From an uncultured Arcobacter sp. (GTDB lineage Bacteria > Campylobacterota > Campylobacteria > Campylobacterales > Arcobacteraceae): a DNA stretch of 5,849 nucleotides. Positions 5,675-5,849 of the stretch are shown piece after piece. The stretch is from NCBI GenBank assembly GCA_913062735.1, contig CAJXWI010000184.1, positions 1 through 5,849 of the forward strand. The letters run 5' to 3'. Position 1 is the first letter of the stretch, and the number at the start of each line of letters is the position of its first letter. The notes under the pieces are model-generated. The model saw nothing but the letters and a program-made list of their open reading frames with translations, ran no database searches and was not told where the DNA came from. Both the position numbers and the translations under genes were made by a program.

Positions 5675-5750
5675 CGTATGTTTGTCATATAGGTTTCGGT
5701 AAACATTCGTATTGTTTTCGTAAAGAATGATAAAGTTTTAACGTATGTTT
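5675..5750. promoter_or_regulatory. Repeated CGTATGTTT elements, possible operator
   Basis: CGTATGTTT occurs at 5675-5683 and again at 5742-5750. AAACATTCG at 5701-5709 is its reverse complement with one mismatch, making an imperfect palindrome with the first copy, and a related CGTATTGTTTTCG lies at 5708-5720. XRE-type regulators often repress their own gene through such repeats. No convincing promoter boxes could be assigned in this leader. Confidence 0.4.
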
Positions 5751-5784
5751 TCCTTGTCTCAAACTAACAGGTCATAAATATTTA

Positions 5785-5849
5785 ATGAAAGTTAACGCAG
5801 AATTCATATTTGAGCTAAGAAATGAAAGGTCTTGGTCTCAAGAAGAGCT
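5785..5849 (+). CDS. XRE-type helix-turn-helix regulator, truncated by window end
   Basis: Only 21 complete codons and part of another are present. The product begins MKVNAEFIFELRNERSWSQ and continues EE(L), which matches the first helix and the start of the helix-turn-helix of Cro/C1-type DNA-binding proteins (the LRxERxWSQEEL pattern). The AGG at 5770-5772 is about 12 nt upstream of the ATG, a weak ribosome-binding site. The rest of the protein, and whether it carries an effector or membrane domain or a toxin partner, cannot be seen. It lies in its own cassette behind a leader with repeated elements, suggesting autoregulation. Confidence 0.65.
   Translation, partial: MKVNAEFIFELRNERSWSQEE

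Larger units (their letters stand above)
5648..5849 (+). mobile_element. Integron gene cassette, 3' part outside window
   Basis: It begins at the attC C crossover with TTGTAACGC. Its own attC is not in the window; if intact, its left arm should read close to GCGTTACAAC. It contains a 137-bp leader with repeated elements and the start of a regulator gene. Confidence 0.65.

Noticed and set aside
1..5849. Integron integrase gene, attI site, transposase, CRISPR array, tRNA or rRNA gene
   Set aside because: No frame shows integrase or transposase motifs. There are no regularly spaced direct repeats beyond the attC sites, and I saw no tRNA cloverleaf or rRNA sequence.

Overview
The window carries the 3' part of an AT-rich accessory gene block (about 1-4417) that runs into a short integron gene-cassette array (about 4418-5849). 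Every supported gene lies on the + strand. The array is identified by three attC-like recombination sites (4637-4734, 5174-5277, 5556-5653). Each is about 100 bp, opens with (A)TATAACAAGC, contains an inverted-repeat core, and closes with TGCCY-N9-GCGTT(A/G)T. This attC style is typical of large chromosomal integrons in marine gammaproteobacteria (Vibrio, Shewanella, Pseudoalteromonas and relatives). The host cannot be named from the window, and neither an integrase gene nor an attI site is present.

Left block: (i) the 3' part of a tandem alpha/beta-hydrolase gene (1-1284) with a GHSNGT nucleophile elbow and two C-terminal membrane segments; (ii) a YaaC-like protein of unknown function (1472-2647) behind a good sigma70-type promoter (TTTACA-17-TAATAT); (iii) a small orphan ORF (2773-2949) just after a lone attC right-end motif at about 2719-2740; (iv) two lipoprotein genes, probably one operon: a Cys-anchored coiled-coil lipoprotein (3082-3816) and a lipoprotein that starts as a class-3 lipase (3860-4642).

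The second lipoprotein is the most informative gene. Its lipase domain stops just before the place where the GHSLGG nucleophile motif should be. It then continues in frame, at about nt 4418, into roughly 74 residues of unrelated membrane-like sequence of higher GC. That part ends with a stop codon inside an attC site. This looks like a recombination scar joining an AT-rich lipase gene to the 3' end of a cassette gene, leaving a lipase with no catalytic serine.

Right block: one complete cassette (4729-5271) encodes a GFA/CENP-V-type zinc-binding protein with the expected cysteines. A second complete cassette (5272-5647) encodes a small two-helix membrane protein. A third, cut by the window end, encodes an XRE-type helix-turn-helix regulator whose 5' region holds repeated CGTATGTTT elements. 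In both complete cassettes the first bases are the exact reverse complement of the last bases (9 and 11 bp), as expected for intact, circularisable cassettes. No joint pathway is evident; cassette neighbours are usually functionally independent.
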